A DNA stretch of 64,000 nt, taken from positions 62,001-126,000 of the forward strand of contig JAHDSQ010000011.1 in the NCBI GenBank assembly GCA_018432615.1, given 5' to 3'. A program made the position numbers and the translations under genes. This document shows positions 14,913 through 24,046 of the stretch, piece by piece. Source of the stretch: Clostridia bacterium. Lineage in GTDB: Bacteria; Bacillota; Peptococcia; DRI-13; SM3-B62. The notes beneath the pieces are model-generated. The model was not told the DNA's origin. It worked only from the letters and a program-made list of their open reading frames with translations, and made no database searches. The stretch's first letter is position 1. Each line of letters starts with the position of its first letter.

Positions 14913-16301
14913 TCAGCGGGCATTGGCCATCTGCATCATCTGCAGCAAATCGGCGCCTACCTCCCATATATTACCTGCCCCTAAAGTAATTACACAGTCC
15001 CCTGGCTTAACAATATTTAAGAGCCACGGAACTATATCCTTTTTATTTTTTATGTATTCTACCTCCTGTTTCACTTGGGACCTGATGCTATCGACAATCA
15101 AACCGGCATTCACCCCAGCTATTGGTTTTTCTCCTGCCGCGTATATTTCGTTTACTATCAGGATATCAGCGTCAATAAAGGCACTGCCGAATTCATGGGC
15201 CAACAGCTTAGTTCTGCTATAACGATGGGGCTGAAACACAGCAATCAAGCGTTGAGAATGCAATGTTTTGGCTGCCGCCAGGGTAGCTTTTAGTTCAGTG
15301 GGATGATGGGCATAATCATCATATATGTCAATACCGGAAATTTCTCCTGTTTTTTGAAACCTTCTTTGTACACCCTGAAAAGGGCGAAGACTATCCGCAA
15401 TCTCTTTGAAACCCAATCCGCAATTGGTACCCACAGCTATAGCCGCCAAAGCATTCATGATATTGTGTTTCCCCGGAACATTCAATTCCAAGGAACCAAG
15501 TATCCTGCCCTTATGTACTATTGTCGCCTTACTTTTAGTTCCTTGCAGGCTGACATCTTTGGCCCAAAAATCAGCAACCTCTGAAAAACCATAGGTAACC
15601 ACCCTGATATTCTGCGGTAGTTTTTTTATCATTTCGCCCAAAACCGGATCATCCAAGTTCAATACAGTAAACCCTTCCTGAGGAGTAGCGCTGATGAAAC
15701 GGAAAAAAGCCTGTTCAATATTACTGCGGCTTCCGTAAAAATCAAGGTGGTCATCCTCAACGTTTGTCACAACAGTTATATATGGGTCTAATTTTAAGAA
15801 AGATCCATCAGATTCGTCCGCTTCGGCAACCAGATATTCTCCCTTACCCAACTTAGCGTTCCCGCCAATGTCATTAACTTCTCCTCCCACTACAACTGTG
15901 GGATCATAACCATTTTTTTCAAACATCAATGAAACCAGCGATGAAGTTGTCGTTTTTCCGTGTGCTCCCGCCACGCCTATACCCTTCTGACGAGCCATCA
16001 ACCTAGCTAGCATTTCCGCCCTTTGGATAACCGGGATTTTCAGTTCCTTTGCTTTAACGACCTCCGGGTTATCACTGGGTATCGCCGAAGAGACCACCAC
16101 CGTATTAACAGAATCTTGAATGTTATCCCCGCTGTGCCCCAACCTAATTAATGCTCCCATATCCTGCAATCTTTTAATGATCTCTGAGGCCTGCAGATCA
16201 GAGCCCGAAATCTTATAGCCTAATTCTAACAAAACCTTTGCTATACCGCTCATTCCGGCACCACCGATGCCGATAAAATGCACCCACTGCTTTTCAGACA
16301 T
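14913..16301 (-). CDS. murC: UDP-N-acetylmuramate--L-alanine ligase MurC
   Basis: MurC adds L-Ala to UDP-MurNAc using ATP. The product (462 residues) has the N-terminal UDP-binding GIGGAGMSGIAKVL motif, the ATP P-loop GVAGAHGKTTTSSLV, the Mg-binding EADESDGSFL region and the ligase signature DDYAHHPTELKATL. The ATG at 16301 follows AAGGAG. It precedes murB by 23 bases; about 165 bases separate it from murG. Confidence 0.98.
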   Translation of the reverse strand: MSEKQWVHFIGIGGAGMSGIAKVLLELGYKISGSDLQASEIIKRLQDMGALIRLGHSGDNIQDSVNTVVVSSAIPSDNPEVVKAKELKIPVIQRAEMLARLMARQKGIGVAGAHGKTTTSSLVSLMFEKNGYDPTVVVGGEVNDIGGNAKLGKGEYLVAEADESDGSFLKLDPYITVVTNVEDDHLDFYGSRSNIEQAFFRFISATPQEGFTVLNLDDPVLGEMIKKLPQNIRVVTYGFSEVADFWAKDVSLQGTKSKATIVHKGRILGSLELNVPGKHNIMNALAAIAVGTNCGLGFKEIADSLRPFQGVQRRFQKTGEISGIDIYDDYAHHPTELKATLAAAKTLHSQRLIAVFQPHRYSRTKLLAHEFGSAFIDADILIVNEIYAAGEKPIAGVNAGLIVDSIRSQVKQEVEYIKNKKDIVPWLLNIVKPGDCVITLGAGNIWEVGADLLQMMQMANAR

Positions 16302-16466
16302 TTAGAATTATCTCCTTCCCTGCCATCCTCACCCTTTACTGCAACTGTTTCGTCCCTCAACCGCGCCTCGTAATTTACTATATATGCGATTTCCAGCAAG
16401 GTGTTACTGAGGTTGGCTGTCCGTTATCACTCTATTGCTTGTCCTGCCTCTTGAGGCAAAACACTT

Positions 16467-17582
16467 TTACCTAATAAACTTTTTCACAACTTGTATTACC
16501 TTCTCTATAGCCTCCGGTTTTCCTGCCTGCAAACTGCATTTCGCCATGCTATCTCTTAACTGGCGGTCAAATAATAAGTCAGAAATCTTCTTCTTCAGGT
16601 TATCACCCTTCAACTCACCGTCAAGCAGCATTGCCGCAGCCCCTTTTTCTAGTAGCGAACGGGCATTGTATTCCTGGTGATTACCCGCAGCATAAGGATA
16701 AGGTATAAGAATCCCCGGAATTCCCCGGGCAGTCATTTCAGACAAAAAGGCCGCCCCGGCCCGGGCCACGCAAAAATCGGCACAGGCTAAAGCATACTCC
16801 ATTTCATTCAAATAAGGCTTGACGATAATATTTCCATTATTAGCCACATCTATACCCTTCCTTGCTAACTCCCCAAGGTATTTTTCATAGGTGTTTTTTC
16901 CGGTAAGATGGATAATCTGCATCTCGGAAAGCAAGCCCGAATCAGCATAAACACTGAGCATCGCCTTGTTAACGCTTTCAGCGCCCCTCGAACCGCCCGT
17001 CACCAAAAGAATAGGTTTAAGTGCCGAAAAACCAAAAAATCTCAATCCCTCTTCCCTATCGATGCGAAGAATGTCCGAACGAATCGGCAGGCCGGTCAAA
17101 TAACATTTTTTGTGTACTCTTGCCGGTAAATATTTTTGCGCATCCTCAAAAGTTAACATAATAGCATCAACCCGCAGGGAAAGGAACCTGTTCGTTATTC
17201 CCGGCAAAACGTTTTGCTCATGAATTATTGCCGGGGTTTTCGTTTTTGTTGCAGCCCACACCACCGGCAAGCAGGCATAACCGCCTGTCCCAATTACAAG
17301 GTCCGGAGAAAAATCTTTAATAATTCTCTTAGCTTGCCTCAAAGCTGTCATCGTTTTGTAACAAGCCTGCAAGGCCTGAAAAGAAACCTTGCGCTGCCAA
17401 CCCACCACCTCTAAAGCCACATATTCAAGCCCTGCCGCCGGTACCAGCCCAGACTCCATTCCGTCCTTTGTACCCACATATAACAACTCTGCTTCCGGCC
17501 ACCTATCCTTTATTGCCTGCCCAATGGCCAAAGCTGGGTAAATGTGCCCGCCCGTACCGCCACCGCTTAGAATGACCCTCAT
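16467..17582 (-). CDS. murG: lipid II synthase MurG
   Basis: MurG is the membrane-associated glycosyltransferase (GT28) that adds GlcNAc to lipid I to make lipid II. The product (371 residues) has the N-terminal glycine-rich loop LSGGGTGGHIYPALAI, the second loop VTGGSRGAESVN and the UDP-GlcNAc-binding C-terminal segment LIPYPYAAGNHQEYNA. The ATG at 17582 is within a GGAGAG context. It lies between ftsW/spoVE and murC as in other Firmicutes. Confidence 0.98.
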   Translation of the reverse strand: MRVILSGGGTGGHIYPALAIGQAIKDRWPEAELLYVGTKDGMESGLVPAAGLEYVALEVVGWQRKVSFQALQACYKTMTALRQAKRIIKDFSPDLVIGTGGYACLPVVWAATKTKTPAIIHEQNVLPGITNRFLSLRVDAIMLTFEDAQKYLPARVHKKCYLTGLPIRSDILRIDREEGLRFFGFSALKPILLVTGGSRGAESVNKAMLSVYADSGLLSEMQIIHLTGKNTYEKYLGELARKGIDVANNGNIIVKPYLNEMEYALACADFCVARAGAAFLSEMTARGIPGILIPYPYAAGNHQEYNARSLLEKGAAAMLLDGELKGDNLKKKISDLLFDRQLRDSMAKCSLQAGKPEAIEKVIQVVKKFIR

Positions 17583-17612
17583 CTCTCCAACCCCTCACAT
17601 TTCCGGCTTTTC

Positions 17613-18710
17613 CTAAGTATCCCTGACATAACGGGAAATGTTCAAAAGCATTCCGACTCCAACCATCGATAATAACAGAGAAGACCCGCCATAACTAATA
17701 AAGGGAAGACCCATCCCTGTGACGGGTAAAAGGCCCGTTACAACCCCCATATTTATTAAGGCTTGAAAAATAATCATCGTTGTAATTCCGGCAGCCACGT
17801 AGCCTCCGTAAACATCCTGACACTTTAAAGCGATCCTGTACCCGCGCCAGGCAATTACAAAAAACAGCAACACGATAACTAAAACACCGACAAAACCAAG
17901 CTCTTCCCCTATAATGGCAAAAATAAAGTCGGTGTGCTGTTCCGGAAGAAAGGCCAACTTCTGTCTGCTATTCCCCAGCCCCATACCCAGCAATCCTCCG
18001 CTTCCCAGGGCATATAAGGAATTAATGGTTTGATAACCCTCTTTGGAAGCATGGGCCCACGGATCAAGATAACCGATTATTCGATTCATACGATAAGGCT
18101 CTTGTAAGATCAAACCGATAACAACAGCAACTCCACTAACACCAAGGACAAAGATATGACGCCATTTAATCCCGGCAACAAAAAGCAGAATCATTGATGT
18201 GATCGTAATCGCCACCGTCGTTCCCAAATCCGGTTCTTTCATAATCAGCCCGCCGACTAAAGCTATGACAAGCAGATACGGCCCGAGATCAGAGAAGAAC
18301 TTCTTGAGCTGAGCCCCTTTCTTGCTGAGTTTTTTAGCCAGATATAAAACCATACACAGTTTCATGACCTCCGAGGGCTGAAAATTGGTAAAGCCTAAAT
18401 CTATCCAACGCTGCGAACCCTTTACCTCATGTCCGATACCCGGAACTAACACCAGTATCAAAAATATGACTGTTACAAAGAAAAATGTCTCGGCATAAGG
18501 CTTGATGCGATAATAGTCGATTTTCGTCATAATCAGCATAGCAATGAGACCAAGGAAGCCCCAGGTCAACTGTTTTCTGAGATAAAAATACGGATCCTTA
18601 TCAAGGGTATCGTAATAACTGGCGCTGAAAACCATTATGATACCTACTGCCAGCAAAAGCAAAGTAGCGAAAAAGATTAAGACATCTGGCGTTCCCTTTC
18701 TTAAACCCAT
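17613..18710 (-). CDS. SEDS glycosyltransferase FtsW/SpoVE
   Basis: SEDS proteins polymerise lipid II into glycan strands together with a class B PBP. The 365-residue product has about ten membrane segments, the conserved EPDLGTT segment, the GLGNSRQKLAFLPEQHTDFIFAI loop split over the large extracellular region and the C-terminal PFISYGGSSLL motif. The ATG at 18710 (seven bases after AGGAGGG) is chosen over the adjacent ATG at 18713. Being next to murD-murG with spoVD upstream, it occupies the SpoVE position, and may serve both septum and spore cortex; FtsW versus SpoVE cannot be settled from sequence. Confidence 0.95.
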   Translation of the reverse strand: MGLRKGTPDVLIFFATLLLLAVGIIMVFSASYYDTLDKDPYFYLRKQLTWGFLGLIAMLIMTKIDYYRIKPYAETFFFVTVIFLILVLVPGIGHEVKGSQRWIDLGFTNFQPSEVMKLCMVLYLAKKLSKKGAQLKKFFSDLGPYLLVIALVGGLIMKEPDLGTTVAITITSMILLFVAGIKWRHIFVLGVSGVAVVIGLILQEPYRMNRIIGYLDPWAHASKEGYQTINSLYALGSGGLLGMGLGNSRQKLAFLPEQHTDFIFAIIGEELGFVGVLVIVLLFFVIAWRGYRIALKCQDVYGGYVAAGITTMIIFQALINMGVVTGLLPVTGMGLPFISYGGSSLLLSMVGVGMLLNISRYVRDT

Positions 18711-18723
18711 CATAACCCTCCTC

Positions 18724-20097
18724 TCACGCCTTTGCCAACTCATGCACCAGTTTTTTGAAAACGTCGCCCCGCTGTTCAAAGCTTTCAAACATATCCCAAC
18801 TGGCGCAACCCGGAGACAATAATACCACGTCTCCCGCTACGGCTAAACGTGCCGCATCAAAGACAGCCTCTTTAAAGGTAGTGGCAAGGGTATAAGAAGT
18901 ATAGCCCTCCGCCTCAACGGCCTCTTTGATCTCATCTGCCGCCTGGCCGACCAGAACGATTGCTTTTGCTTTTTCTTTAATCTTATGCGCAAAGGGCCCA
19001 AAATTACTACCCTTATTCTTTCCACCTGCAATTAAAACGATAGGATTTTCATATGATTCCAAGGCTTTGATTGAAGCATCAGGATTTGTTCCCTTCGAAT
19101 CATTAACATATTCAACTCCGTTATGTATTAGAACCCTCTCTAATCTATGAGGTACTCCCGGAAATTCCTTTAATCCTTTTTCCAAAAGCTTTGGACTAAG
19201 TCCCAGCAACCACCCGGCTGCCGCTGCGGCAAGTGCGTTTTCCAAATTGTGCCCGCCCTTGATATTGATCTCATCAACTCTGATGATACCATGGGTTCTC
19301 TCGTTCATCCGGGCTAACATACGACCATCCTCAATGTAAAAACCTTCTTTTAACTTCTGCTTCCTACTGAAAAATACAACATTAGTGGAGGCCTGCTCCG
19401 CCAGCTTTCTGGTATTTTCATCATCCCAGTTGAGAATCAGCCAATCATCCCGGTCTTGATTGGCAAATATTCTTGCTTTGGCTTCAATATATTTTTCAAA
19501 CGAACCGTGCCGGTCAATATGGTCGGGCGTAAGGTTTAAGATCAAGGACACCCGTGGTTTAAAAGTCTCAATGGTTTCCAATTGGAAGCTGGACGCTTCC
19601 AGGACGGCAACATCTTCTTCCCCTAAATCCTCCGCCGCGCAGATGAAAGGAACCCCAATATTCCCCCCTACAAACACCTTTTTACCTGCCCCGGCAAACA
19701 TCTGACCCAAAAGAGCCGTAGTTGTAGTCTTGCCATTTGTTCCCGTAACTACTACCATCGGTGCCCTTGTAAATCTAGAGGCTAATTCCATTTCACTGTA
19801 AACGGGAATGCCTTTTTCCCCTGCCTCGACGAGGGGTGGTATCGTTAACGGAACCCCGGGACTGACGACAATGAAATCAGGGTCACATTGCGCTAAAACA
19901 GCATGCCGTCCCAATATCAAATTGGCCCCACGATTTTCCAACATATCAAGATTTTCTCGGGCTTCTGACGATAAATTATTTTTCTTTTTGATATCGTTTA
20001 AAGAAACTCTCACCCCATGAGCAAGTAAAAACCTTGCCGCTGCAATACCGCTTCTCGCTGCTCCTACAACCAGTACATTTTTCCTTTTAAGCTCCAC
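18724..20097 (-). CDS. murD: UDP-N-acetylmuramoylalanine--D-glutamate ligase MurD
   Basis: MurD adds D-Glu to UDP-MurNAc-L-Ala. The product (457 residues) shows the N-terminal dinucleotide-like fold (VVGAARSGIAAARFL), the P-loop VTGTNGKTTTTALLG, the LEASSFQLE segment, the LTPDHIDRHGS block and the VNDSKGTNPDAS signature. The GTG at 20097 has AAGGTGTAAG upstream. The stop is followed after 13 bases by ftsW/spoVE. Confidence 0.98.
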   Translation of the reverse strand: MELKRKNVLVVGAARSGIAAARFLLAHGVRVSLNDIKKKNNLSSEARENLDMLENRGANLILGRHAVLAQCDPDFIVVSPGVPLTIPPLVEAGEKGIPVYSEMELASRFTRAPMVVVTGTNGKTTTTALLGQMFAGAGKKVFVGGNIGVPFICAAEDLGEEDVAVLEASSFQLETIETFKPRVSLILNLTPDHIDRHGSFEKYIEAKARIFANQDRDDWLILNWDDENTRKLAEQASTNVVFFSRKQKLKEGFYIEDGRMLARMNERTHGIIRVDEINIKGGHNLENALAAAAAGWLLGLSPKLLEKGLKEFPGVPHRLERVLIHNGVEYVNDSKGTNPDASIKALESYENPIVLIAGGKNKGSNFGPFAHKIKEKAKAIVLVGQAADEIKEAVEAEGYTSYTLATTFKEAVFDAARLAVAGDVVLLSPGCASWDMFESFEQRGDVFKKLVHELAKA

Positions 20098-20116
20098 GGC
20101 TTACACCTTCTTTCCC

Positions 20117-21073
20117 CTATATCGCCAGCGCAACGCCTAAAGCGGCGAATACGGCCGATGCTGTCCAAAATAATACGACCACTCTTTGTTCAGACCAACC
20201 CAATAATTCGAAATGATGATGAAGCGGACTCATGCGGAAAAAACGTTTTCCGCCTGTCATCTTAAAATATGCCACCTGAATGATATCGGAAAGCGCTTCT
20301 AAGACATAGACTCCACCAATGACTACCAATAATAGTTCTGTCTTCGTTATCACAGCCAGGGCACCAACTGCCCCGCCCAGCGTCATGGCCCCTGTATCCC
20401 CCATGAAAAGCCTGGCAGGATGAATGTTAAACAGCAAAAACCCCAAACAAGTCCCCAGCAGCGCAGCGCAAAACACACTCATATCCTGCATATTCCAAGC
20501 TGCCGTTATAAATAAATATGCCAAGGCTACAAACACGGTAACTCCCGCGGCTAGCCCGTCCAAACCATCTGTTAGGTTGACGGTATTAGTGGTAGCAACC
20601 ATAACCAGCATCGCAAAAGGCACATAAGCCCAGCCTAATTGATAGCTCCATTCCAGTACGGGGATTACCACCTCGGTTCCCCTGCCCAGATACACTACCG
20701 CAATAAGAACGAAAAGCCCCGCACAAAAAAGCTGTCCCCAAATCTTTTCCCTGGCCTTAAGCCCAAGAGGCCTTTTCTTGACGATCTTAATAAAATCGTC
20801 AAGAAATCCTATCAAGCCAAAACTCAATGCGGCCAATAAAACGACGACCACACGGGTAACAAATCCCGTTATGAAAAGTGTCCCCAAGGATAGACTGAAA
20901 ATAAACATTACTCCGCCCATCGTAGGGGTCCCTGTTTTTTGCAAATGTGTTCTGGGCCCATCGCTACGAACCTGCTGCCCAAACTTTAAATTCCGTAAAA
21001 AAGGCAGTAATAAAGGTCCGCTCAGTGCACACACTCCTGCAGCGATTGCTGCCGCCATGAATAAATCCCGCAA
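20117..21073 (-). CDS. mraY: phospho-N-acetylmuramoyl-pentapeptide transferase MraY
   Basis: MraY moves phospho-MurNAc-pentapeptide to undecaprenyl phosphate, making lipid I. About ten membrane segments are visible with the catalytic Asp clusters FLDDFIKIV, VNLTDGLDGLA and the Mg/uridine-binding FMGDTGAM, plus the MSPLHHHFEL loop. I place the start at the TTG at 21073, eight bases after GGGAGG; the upstream GTG at 21094 would include the ribosome site within the gene. The product is then about 318 residues. Confidence 0.97.
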   Translation of the reverse strand: MRDLFMAAAIAAGVCALSGPLLLPFLRNLKFGQQVRSDGPRTHLQKTGTPTMGGVMFIFSLSLGTLFITGFVTRVVVVLLAALSFGLIGFLDDFIKIVKKRPLGLKAREKIWGQLFCAGLFVLIAVVYLGRGTEVVIPVLEWSYQLGWAYVPFAMLVMVATTNTVNLTDGLDGLAAGVTVFVALAYLFITAAWNMQDMSVFCAALLGTCLGFLLFNIHPARLFMGDTGAMTLGGAVGALAVITKTELLLVVIGGVYVLEALSDIIQVAYFKMTGGKRFFRMSPLHHHFELLGWSEQRVVVLFWTASAVFAALGVALAI

Positions 21074-21106
21074 ATAAATGACCTCCCCCGACACAACACA
21101 ACAATA

Positions 21107-22519
21107 TCATAAAGAAAACTTACTTATACCCGCGACAATCTCCTCCATCTTCATGCCCCGCGACCCTTTCACCAAAACGACATCCTCCGGTTCTAGGATC
21201 TCCTTGATACCCGCCAACGCCTCTTGATTACTCCGGTAAGCCCGAATCCTCTCTTCTGGCATTCCCCCGATTTTGGCACCCTGTGCAATGGTTTCCGCCA
21301 ACTTACCAACAGTCAGTAAGAACGAAACGTCCAGCTTCGCGAGCGCTTTTCCGACCTGCAAGTGACCTTCAGTCTCATAAGCACCCAGTTCATACATATC
21401 GCCTAAGACAGCAATCTCTTTCCCGCTAACCGGCAGGGATTTCATTGCCTCCAGAGCCGAAACGACGGAAGCGGGGTTCGCATTATAGGCATCGTCGATA
21501 ATAATCACATCAAGCCCTTCGACCCTTTTAAGATCAAGACGCATTGCGGTCATTTCCAGTTCTTTAAGACCACAGGCCACATCCTGCCAGCTCAGGCCCA
21601 TCTGAACGGCCAGAGCAGCCGCAAGCAAAGCATTAATAACATTATGCCTGCCCAAAACAGGCAGTTCAACATTACAAACCTGTTTGCCCCGGTAATAGAT
21701 CTTGAATGCGATTCCGCCCTTGCCTTTATCTTCCTCCCAGTATTCTAGAATGTCTTCCGCCCAAACATCACAAGAAGAATCCAACCCAACCCAGCAGGGG
21801 GTACATTTCAAATCGGACAACCAGGGCTTTAGAATATCCCTGTCTTTAGCGCACAGAGCTATACCGCCCTGGGGCGGTATATGACGGAATAGTTCCGCCT
21901 TGGCTTGCGCGATTCTTTCCCTTGAACCGAGAAGTTCCAAGTGGGTATAACCGATATTAGTGATCACCCCATAATCGGGTTTGGCGATACGGGATAAGTA
22001 ATCTATTTCTCCTAAACCCCTCATCCCCATTTCCAAAACAGCGTATTCGTGTTCCTCCTGCAGGGCTAACAAGGTCAAAGGCAGGCCCAGTTCATTGTTG
22101 TAATTGCCCTTATTCGCCAGGGCCGGTCCTTTCCTGCTAAGAATTGACCGGAGCATGTCTTTGGTAGATGTTTTGCCTACACTGCCCGTTACAGCAGCAA
22201 TTTTTACACCGGAAGCCTTTCTCATGGCGGCTGCTAAGTCACGCAAGGCCTTCTCAACCTCTTCGACATAAAGCAGAGGAAAGCTATCATCCCGAAAAGC
22301 ATTAGGACAACGCGACACTACTGCTCCTGCTGCTTTTTTGTCCCGGGCTGCCTGTAAATAATCATGCCCGTCACTATTTTCTCCTTTGAGCGCAAAAAAC
22401 AGCTCGCCGGCCTGAATGTTTCTCGTATCAAGAGCCGCGCCGGATGGCATAATACCTTGTCCACCGCTTAATCTTCCTTTTACTATTCTTTCAATCCTTT
22501 CCATGGTAAACCCAAACAT
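21107..22519 (-). CDS. murF: UDP-MurNAc-tripeptide--D-Ala-D-Ala ligase MurF
   Basis: MurF adds D-Ala-D-Ala to the tripeptide precursor. The product (about 470 residues) has the N-terminal UDP-binding region (SGAALDTRNIQAGELFFAL), the P-loop VTGSVGKTSTKDML, the NKGNYNNELGLPLTLL block and DDAYNANPASV. The start codon is uncertain: ATGs at 22519 and 22522 follow GAGGAG, and the former has the better spacing. It starts within 15 bases of the murE stop. Confidence 0.97.
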   Translation of the reverse strand: MFGFTMERIERIVKGRLSGGQGIMPSGAALDTRNIQAGELFFALKGENSDGHDYLQAARDKKAAGAVVSRCPNAFRDDSFPLLYVEEVEKALRDLAAAMRKASGVKIAAVTGSVGKTSTKDMLRSILSRKGPALANKGNYNNELGLPLTLLALQEEHEYAVLEMGMRGLGEIDYLSRIAKPDYGVITNIGYTHLELLGSRERIAQAKAELFRHIPPQGGIALCAKDRDILKPWLSDLKCTPCWVGLDSSCDVWAEDILEYWEEDKGKGGIAFKIYYRGKQVCNVELPVLGRHNVINALLAAALAVQMGLSWQDVACGLKELEMTAMRLDLKRVEGLDVIIIDDAYNANPASVVSALEAMKSLPVSGKEIAVLGDMYELGAYETEGHLQVGKALAKLDVSFLLTVGKLAETIAQGAKIGGMPEERIRAYRSNQEALAGIKEILEPEDVVLVKGSRGMKMEEIVAGISKFSL

Positions 22520-22530
22520 CATGCATCTCC

Positions 22531-24027
22531 TCAAGCCTTCTCATTATATATTTCGCCCCGCAAAGCAGCCTCTGCCTCTTTTTTATCATCGAAAGGAAGA
22601 ACCGTAGAACCTATGATCTGATAGGTTTCATGGCCCTTGCCGGCTATGATGATCACATCCCCGGCCTTAGCCATATTCACGGCATATCTGATAGCCTCTC
22701 GCCTATTAACTATGACGCGAAAGGCCCCTACTGCAGCGTATTTTTCCACACCGGGAAGGATCTCATCAATAATATCTTGAGGGTTTTCACCTCGCGGATT
22801 ATCAGAGGTCACAATGGAATAATCCGACAATCTGCCGGCAACCTCTCCCATCAAAGGACGTTTCCCCCTATCACGTTCGCCCCCACAGCCAAATACGGTA
22901 ATTACTCTTCCCTTGACAAACTCTCGCGCTGTTTTAAGACAATTTTCCAGACTGTCCGGCGTATGGGAATAGTCAACAATAACCGTAAAATCCTGTCCAT
23001 TCTCTACCTTTTCGAACCTTCCGGGTATACCGGGTATCTCCTGCAACACGTTGATTATCTTCTCTATTGGAACACCCTCAATTAAGCCAACCGCAATGGC
23101 AGCTAAAGAATTATATACATTGAACAAACCGGCAAGTTTTAGTTTAACAGGTAAAACTCGATCTGTATAGCATAGCGTAAACTCCGCGCCCTCTGCTTTG
23201 ATGCTAACATCCTTTGCCTTAACATCAGCCTCGTTTTTAATTCCATAAGTTATAACAGGTACGCTGGTCATTTCTATGATCCTCTCTGCGTACTGATCAT
23301 CGACGTTTATCACAGCAAACTTGCGGTTTCTTTTTTGACTGTTTTTACCAAGCCCGCCAAACAACCGTCCTTTGGTCGCAAGGTAGTTTTCCATATTTCC
23401 GTGGTAATCCAAATGGTCTTGCGTCAAATTAGTAAAAACGGCAATGTCAAATTCAACCCCTCGTACTCGTTGTAAATCCAGGGCGTGAGAGCTAACCTCC
23501 ATAACCGCATAATTTGCCCCTTTTTCAACAAAAGTTAAAAAAAGCCGCTGTAAATCAGAAGACTCGGGTGTCGTATGACTAACCGGAATAATCTCTTCGC
23601 CGAGACGGCTGTGGATTGTCCCAATCAGTCCCGTTTTGTACCCGGCGTTTTCCAGTACCTCTTCAATCAGATTAACCGTCGTAGTTTTCCCGTTCGTTCC
23701 CGTTACACCGATAAGCTTCATTTTATTACCCGGAAAACTGTACACAGCACAACTAAAATCAGCCAGCGCAATTCTTGCGTTTGGAACTAGTATCCACGTA
23801 TATTCCTTTGAAATGTAGTTTTCATTCTCAATAACAACAGCTGCAGCTCCCCTGGCAACAGCATCCTTGATGAAAAGATGTCCGTCTGTGTTAAAACCGG
23901 GGACAGCAACAAACAAAGAATTCTTTGTTGCTTGACGGGAATCATGTGTTACCTTTTCTATTTCTGTCTGCGATTCCCCTTCCCAGTCAATCACCTCAGA
24001 GAATCCCACTAATTGCTCTATTTTCAT
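22531..24027 (-). CDS. murE: UDP-MurNAc-dipeptide--diaminopimelate ligase MurE
   Basis: MurE adds the third amino acid of the stem peptide. The product (498 residues) has the P-loop VTGTNGKTTTVNLIE, the HTTPESSDLQ segment, the NLTQDHLDYHG block and the motif SDNPRGENPQDIIDEI. DNPR in that place is the mark of enzymes that use meso-diaminopimelate and not lysine, so the wall should be of the A1-gamma (mDAP) type. The ATG at 24027 lies five bases after GAGGTGA. It follows spoVD. Confidence 0.98.
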   Translation of the reverse strand: MKIEQLVGFSEVIDWEGESQTEIEKVTHDSRQATKNSLFVAVPGFNTDGHLFIKDAVARGAAAVVIENENYISKEYTWILVPNARIALADFSCAVYSFPGNKMKLIGVTGTNGKTTTVNLIEEVLENAGYKTGLIGTIHSRLGEEIIPVSHTTPESSDLQRLFLTFVEKGANYAVMEVSSHALDLQRVRGVEFDIAVFTNLTQDHLDYHGNMENYLATKGRLFGGLGKNSQKRNRKFAVINVDDQYAERIIEMTSVPVITYGIKNEADVKAKDVSIKAEGAEFTLCYTDRVLPVKLKLAGLFNVYNSLAAIAVGLIEGVPIEKIINVLQEIPGIPGRFEKVENGQDFTVIVDYSHTPDSLENCLKTAREFVKGRVITVFGCGGERDRGKRPLMGEVAGRLSDYSIVTSDNPRGENPQDIIDEILPGVEKYAAVGAFRVIVNRREAIRYAVNMAKAGDVIIIAGKGHETYQIIGSTVLPFDDKKEAEAALRGEIYNEKA

Positions 24028-24046
24028 GAAGGTCACCTCATTTCAT

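Noticed and set aside
16302-16466. TGCCTC/GAGGCA hairpin between murC and murG
   Set aside because: Two-base loop and no T-run; too weak to call a terminator or regulatory site.
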